This document shows, one piece after another, positions 6,262-8,098 of a DNA stretch of 8,098 nucleotides. The translations under genes were made by a program, and so were the position numbers. Source of the DNA: an uncultured Eubacteriales bacterium. Its GTDB lineage: Bacteria > Bacillota > Clostridia > Oscillospirales > Acutalibacteraceae. Position 1 is the first letter of the stretch. Every line of letters starts with the position of its first letter. The notes beneath the pieces were generated by a model. It was given only the letters and a program-made list of their open reading frames with translations. It did no database searches and was not told the DNA's origin. The stretch is from assembly GCA_900322105.1 (NCBI GenBank), contig ONYV01000038.1, positions 1-8,098 on the forward strand. Direction: 5' to 3'.

Positions 6262-6266
6262 CTCCT
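6262..6266 (-). promoter_or_regulatory. Ribosome binding site that decides the NusG-domain-II start
   Basis: AGGAG on the minus strand, 10 nt before the ATG at 6251. The ATG at 6290 has no purine-rich site upstream, and starting there would add 13 polar residues before the membrane helix. Confidence 0.55.
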
Positions 6267-6302
6267 CTCTGTGTTGTTATCGTCGGACATTCATTCGAGT
6301 TA

Positions 6303-6314
6303 GTTTAATTAAAC
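6303..6314. promoter_or_regulatory. 12-bp palindrome at the start of the NusG/Gx/ApbE transcript
   Basis: GTTTAATTAAAC, a perfect palindrome lying at about +2 to +14 of the leftward transcript, where a bound repressor would block initiation. It fits no well-known operator that I can name; Rex (TTGTGA..TCACAA) and PerR-type sites do not fit. It is AT-rich and short, so chance is possible. Confidence 0.4.
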
Positions 6315-6322
6315 CACGCTAA

Positions 6323-6351
6323 ATTATATCAGTTGTCCTGCTTTTTGTCAA
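6323..6351 (-). promoter_or_regulatory. Perfect-consensus promoter of the NusG/Gx/ApbE operon
   Basis: On the minus strand, TTGACA (6351-6346), a 17-nt spacer, and TATAAT (6328-6323) with an extended TGA before the -10. Predicted start near 6316, giving a leader of about 65 nt. A promoter this close to consensus should be strong unless repressed. Confidence 0.85.
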
Positions 6352-6406
6352 GCATTGCAAAATAAGCAACATAAATATCCCATTACCTGCATTTCATTTT
6401 TCTTTC

Positions 6407-6422
6407 GTTCAATATGCTGAAC
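6407..6422. repeat. Short palindrome upstream of the L,D-transpeptidase promoter
   Basis: GTTCA-ATATGC-TGAAC, 5-bp arms, ending 3 nt before the -35. It is a possible activator or repressor site, but the arms are short. Confidence 0.25.
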
Positions 6423-6425
6423 TGC

Positions 6426-6454
6426 TTGCTATTATGTCGGTTATGTGTTAGAAT
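6426..6454 (+). promoter_or_regulatory. Promoter of the L,D-transpeptidase gene
   Basis: -35 TTGCTA (6426-6431), a 17-nt spacer, and extended -10 TGT-TAGAAT (hexamer 6449-6454). Predicted start near 6461, about 35 nt before the ATG at 6496. Confidence 0.6.
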
Positions 6455-6495
6455 ACTCATTGTTGGAGTAAAAGTGAAAAGGAGAATCTTTACCA

Positions 6496-7464
6496 ATGGC
6501 GGCTAAAAAAATCTCTTCCAAATCCAAAAAGGTACTTACATCTGTTTTTTCTGTTCTCTGCGCTGTATTGCTGTGTCTCGGGGGACTGTTCGCTTATTAT
6601 GCCTATCAGAGTTCCCCTGCCGTTCCGGCTTTGTCCCGATCCTCAGAAAACAGCTCATCCAATGCTAATTCTTCAAATATCGTTGCTCCTGCTCCGGCTC
6701 GCTCCAATACCGAAAACACTGTCGTCATTACCCTGCAGTTCGGAAGTCAGTTTGAGAAGATCACCTCAGGCATGATTGCTTCCTGGCAAAGCAAGGATGC
6801 AAACGGCAAGACCGTCTGGAACGGATCCGCTCTCAGCAAATATGCAAAAGGGTTGGCGGAAAAATACAGCAATTTCACTCCCTATGTATCGTTTTCCGAT
6901 CACAACGGTGAGGAATGCAGCGTTATCAACAAAAGCACCGGATGGCTCCTTGACGAAAGCAAGACCGCAGACTATCTGAAAAAAATCATCTCCGATCATA
7001 CACAGGGCAATATCATCATGACCGACAGAAAAGCGGACACCGCTGCTCTTTGGACGAGGATCGCCGCCGATTATGATATTGCAAAGGCGCAAAACGGCAA
7101 AGCGTATATTGAAGTCAGCATAGACGATCAGTATATGTGGGTCATTCAAAACGGCTCTGTGATCGCAGAATCTCCCGTCATTACAGGCAATCCCTACACA
7201 GGACACGATACCCCCATCGGCTCATACTTCATCTCATCAAAAGAATCCCCTGCAGTACTCTACGGTGAGGACTATGAGACCGAGGTTTCCTACTGGATGG
7301 GCTTTAACTATGATATCGGTTTTCATGACGCTGTGTGGCAGTATTACTTTGGCGGCGATGCATACTACTACAACGGTTCTCACGGCTGTGTCAACCTGCC
7401 GCTCGATTTTGCCGAAAAACTCTTCTCCCTGACTTACCTCTATATGCCTGTTTACGTCCATTGA
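6496..7464 (+). CDS. Membrane-anchored L,D-transpeptidase (YkuD domain)
   Basis: 322 aa; AAAAGGAG ends 11 nt before the ATG. A Lys-rich N terminus (1-12) and one membrane helix (about 14-36) form a signal anchor. A Ser/Asn/Pro/Ala-rich linker (about 38-72) follows. Residues about 74-185 resemble the accessory domain often found before the catalytic domain (PG_binding_4-like). The YkuD domain (about 203-322) opens with YIEVSIDDQYMWVIQNG, has ITGNPYTGHDTPIGSY, and carries the catalytic set His277 (IGFHDAVW) and SHGCVN (295-300) with nucleophile Cys298. Such enzymes make 3-3 cross-links in peptidoglycan or attach proteins to it, and act outside the membrane. It is monocistronic, with its own promoter and a terminator just downstream. 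Confidence 0.95.
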   Translation: MAAKKISSKSKKVLTSVFSVLCAVLLCLGGLFAYYAYQSSPAVPALSRSSENSSSNANSSNIVAPAPARSNTENTVVITLQFGSQFEKITSGMIASWQSKDANGKTVWNGSALSKYAKGLAEKYSNFTPYVSFSDHNGEECSVINKSTGWLLDESKTADYLKKIISDHTQGNIIMTDRKADTAALWTRIAADYDIAKAQNGKAYIEVSIDDQYMWVIQNGSVIAESPVITGNPYTGHDTPIGSYFISSKESPAVLYGEDYETEVSYWMGFNYDIGFHDAVWQYYFGGDAYYYNGSHGCVNLPLDFAEKLFSLTYLYMPVYVH

Positions 7465-7499
7465 ACACTTTGTGCGGTGTTGCCTAAACTCAGATACGC

Positions 7500-7537
7500 A
7501 AAAACAGCAAGCGATCTTTTCGCCTGCTGCTTTTTTT
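7500..7537. terminator. Bidirectional terminator between the convergent L,D-transpeptidase and kinase genes
   Basis: A 10-bp stem with one A-C mismatch (7505-7514 / 7520-7529) and a 5-nt loop. Seven T follow on the plus strand (7531-7537), and five T on the minus strand (complement of 7500-7504). It overlaps the kinase stop codon by 2 nt. Confidence 0.8.
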
Positions 7538-8098
7538 ATTTGCTCTGTTTTCTTTTGCCCTTTTTCAACTTGTTTGAGAGTCTGACCTGAAAGAGCAGTC
7601 CGTCATTTTGCGGAATAGCGGAGATCGTACCGTTATGAAGATCTACGATCCTTTTTGCAATACTTAATCCGATCCCGTGACCGCCTGTTTTAGAGGTACG
7701 GGATGCATCCGTTCGGTAAAACCTGTCAAACAAATGTGTAAAATCTGCCTGCGGATCGATCTCACAGGTATTATAAAACGTCATTGTCGTGTAGCGCTGA
7801 CCGACCGTCAGTCCGATCCTGACCACACCGCCGTCACTGACATATTTTGATGCATTTTCTGTCAGCACAGATACCAACCGCTCGATCTGCGCATGGTTGC
7901 CGTTGAAGGAAACACCCTCTTTCACATCCTTTTCAAACGTACAGTTTTTGTTTTTCAGCACCTCTTCAAAAGAGTCTGCCGTTTTTATCATAATGCCGCT
8001 GAGATCGAGTGTTTCTATATCGGTAACGGTGTCTACCTCTTCCAGACGGTTCAGCGTCAGAAGTTCATTGACAAGCTCGCTGATCCTTGTCACCTGCG
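7536..8098 (-). CDS. Sensor histidine kinase, C-terminal part (5' end beyond the right edge)
   Basis: About 187 residues are visible. They begin in the second helix of the HisKA dimerisation domain (VTRISELVNELLTLNRLEE), so the phospho-acceptor His and the sensor region lie outside the window; the GTG at 8093 is an internal Val codon, not a start. The HATPase_c domain follows: N-box VLTENASKYVSDGG, F-box LFDRFYRTDASR, and G2-box TGGHGIGLSIAKRIVDLHNG. The usual DxGxG of the G1 box reads NTCEID here; NT-type G1 boxes occur in some Firmicutes kinases, but the Cys is unusual. A response regulator gene would be expected upstream, outside the window. Basic C terminus (KLKKGKRKQSK). Confidence 0.93.
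   Translation of the reverse strand, partial: QVTRISELVNELLTLNRLEEVDTVTDIETLDLSGIMIKTADSFEEVLKNKNCTFEKDVKEGVSFNGNHAQIERLVSVLTENASKYVSDGGVVRIGLTVGQRYTTMTFYNTCEIDPQADFTHLFDRFYRTDASRTSKTGGHGIGLSIAKRIVDLHNGTISAIPQNDGLLFQVRLSNKLKKGKRKQSK

Noticed and set aside
6252..6290. Longer NusG-domain-II protein starting at the ATG at 6290
   Set aside because: No ribosome binding site, and it adds a polar extension before the membrane helix; the ATG at 6251 has AGGAG at a usable distance.
8091..8093. GTG as the start of the right-edge kinase
   Set aside because: It falls in the middle of the HisKA domain, and the frame stays open to the window edge, so the gene continues beyond.

Overview
The window looks like a chromosomal segment from a Gram-positive Clostridia-type bacterium, most probably a Ruminococcus-like member of the Oscillospiraceae. 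This is inferred from four things: strong AGGAGG-type ribosome binding sites, sigma-A promoters with extended -10 (TGn) elements, a cohesin-like cell-surface protein, and the ApbE / Gx-transporter / NusG-domain-II gene set common in anaerobic Firmicutes. No mobile element, tRNA, rRNA or CRISPR array was seen. No search was run, so the taxonomy is a judgement from gene content.

Layout from left to right. Positions 1-689 (minus) hold the 5' part of an asparagine-synthase-family gene that runs off the left edge. It has its own promoter and lacks the N-terminal Cys segment of the glutaminase domain. Positions 824-1606 (minus) encode a secreted, membrane-anchored protein with a cohesin-like domain. 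A divergent intergenic region (1607-2043) follows, with two promoters of very similar architecture and a widely spaced 10-bp inverted repeat around the rightward one. The rightward operon (2044-4145) encodes a LytS-type sensor kinase, a response regulator whose output domain is an XRE/Cro-type HTH, and a 73-aa Cys-rich (zinc-ribbon-like) protein. It ends at a strong hairpin terminator.

A leftward operon (6251 to 4242) follows: a NusG-domain-II protein, a Gx-transporter family membrane protein and an ApbE-type FMN transferase lipoprotein, tightly spaced or overlapping. It is driven by a perfect-consensus promoter with a 12-bp palindrome at the start of the transcript. This set is typical of loci for extracytoplasmic flavoprotein redox chemistry, though no flavinylated substrate protein lies in the window. 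Divergent to it is a monocistronic L,D-transpeptidase gene (6496-7464). A bidirectional terminator separates it from the 3' part of a sensor histidine kinase (7536-8098, minus) that runs off the right edge.

The most unusual unit is the HK / REC-XRE / Cys-rich small protein operon. Its promoter is bracketed by inverted-repeat arms about seven helical turns apart, and it sits back to back with a cohesin-like surface protein gene that has a matching promoter. A reasonable hypothesis is an autoregulated signalling system that may also control the surface protein.
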